This document shows positions 63,680-64,000 of a stretch of 64,000 nt of DNA, piece after piece (within the stretch, counting starts at the first letter, position 1; each line of letters opens with the position of its first letter). Origin of the DNA: Micrococcales bacterium (GTDB lineage: Bacteria; Actinomycetota; Actinomycetes; Actinomycetales; Dermatophilaceae); contig JAJTBD010000020.1 of NCBI GenBank assembly GCA_021287075.1, positions 1 through 64,000 on the forward strand, given 5' to 3'. The notes beneath the pieces were generated by a model. That model was given only the letters and a program-made list of their open reading frames with translations, was not told the DNA's origin and ran no database searches. The position numbers and the translations under genes were made by a program.

Positions 63680-64000
63680 ATGAGCCGCACCATCGCCGGG
63701 GACCTGACCAAGGACACCACCCTCTGCCTGTCGCTGTCGGGGCGCCCCGGCAACACCGGGACGCGCTTCCACAACTTCCTCTATGACGAGCTCGGCCTCG
63801 ACTACGTCTACAAGGCCTTCACCACCACCGACATCCGCGCGGCCATCGCCGGGGTGCGCGGCCTCGGCATCCGGGGCGCGGCCATCTCGATGCCGTGGAA
63901 GGAGGACGTCATCGAGCTCGTGGACGAGATGGACCCCTCCGCGCAGGCGATCGAGTCGGTCAACACCATCGTCAACACCGACGGCCACCTCGTCGCCTAC
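63680..64000 (+). CDS. Shikimate dehydrogenase-like (AroE family) protein, partial
   Basis: The first 107 residues are visible, cut by the window end. TLCLSLSGRPGNTGTRFHNF, the substrate-domain stretch YDELGLDYVYKAF and AISMPWKEDVIELVDEMDPSAQAIESVNTIVN match the AroE N-terminal domain, with Lys in MPWKED as the expected catalytic base. It may be an AroE paralogue rather than the pathway enzyme. ATG start. Confidence 0.85.
   Translation, partial: MSRTIAGDLTKDTTLCLSLSGRPGNTGTRFHNFLYDELGLDYVYKAFTTTDIRAAIAGVRGLGIRGAAISMPWKEDVIELVDEMDPSAQAIESVNTIVNTDGHLVAY

Overview
The window is a high-GC chromosomal segment of an actinobacterium, most likely of the order Micrococcales (an Intrasporangiaceae/Dermatophilaceae-like lineage; this rests on gene content only, no rRNA is present). 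Actinobacterial markers are NucS instead of MutS/MutL, a 1314-residue Kgd-type 2-oxoglutarate dehydrogenase, a Rho with a large Arg/Gln/Asp-rich insertion, a nickel superoxide dismutase with its SodX protease, DUF2550 behind atpC, and the conserved order argS-lysA-hom-thrC-thrB-rho-rpmE-prfA-prmC-tsaC-atp. No phage, transposase, integrase, CRISPR array or rRNA was seen.

Layout. 1-16 kb is largely acyl-CoA and B12 chemistry: meaB, thl and mce on the minus strand, ccrA on the plus strand, a tandem-fused 3-hydroxyacyl-CoA dehydrogenase (8.3-10.0 kb), and ethylmalonyl-CoA mutase (14.0-16.1 kb), followed at 18 kb by a PduO-type cobalamin adenosyltransferase. Together these cover much of the ethylmalonyl-CoA pathway (acetyl-CoA to acetoacetyl-CoA, 3-hydroxybutyryl-CoA, crotonyl-CoA to ethylmalonyl-CoA to methylsuccinyl-CoA) plus its cofactor supply. 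Between them lie an AI-2E-type permease, a SigE-family sigma factor with a membrane partner, nucS, a drug-efflux MFS protein and a DJ-1/PfpI protein.

18.7-44.5 kb is the conserved housekeeping block, nearly all on the minus strand. Read in transcription order it is argS, lysA, hom, thrC, thrB, rho, then (after an oppositely oriented amino acid permease) rpmE, prfA, prmC, tsaC, glyA, a polyprenyl glycosylphosphotransferase, and the whole ATP synthase operon atpI-atpZ-BEFHAGDC-DUF2550. A Crp-like palindrome overlaps a candidate atp promoter, and two strong hairpins interrupt the operon before atpG and before atpC.

44.6-64 kb holds tRNA-Arg(CCG), a decayed alcohol dehydrogenase fragment, a histidine phosphatase, two coupled CNNM/CorC-type membrane proteins, an ABC exporter, an LCP cell-wall ligase, kgd, small actinobacterial proteins, a GDSL hydrolase, galE, a zinc-free alcohol dehydrogenase-like reductase, a PseG-like protein, malic enzyme, sodX-sodN, an amino-acid-type binding lipoprotein and the start of an AroE-like gene cut by the window end.

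The most unusual signal is in the non-coding DNA. The motif GTATGCCG/CGGCATAC recurs dozens of times, is arranged as near-perfect inverted repeats in most intergenic gaps, and also sits inside genes. Three further short intergenic repeat families are present, and the 3' end of meaB has been tandemly copied. No wholly new gene system was identified.
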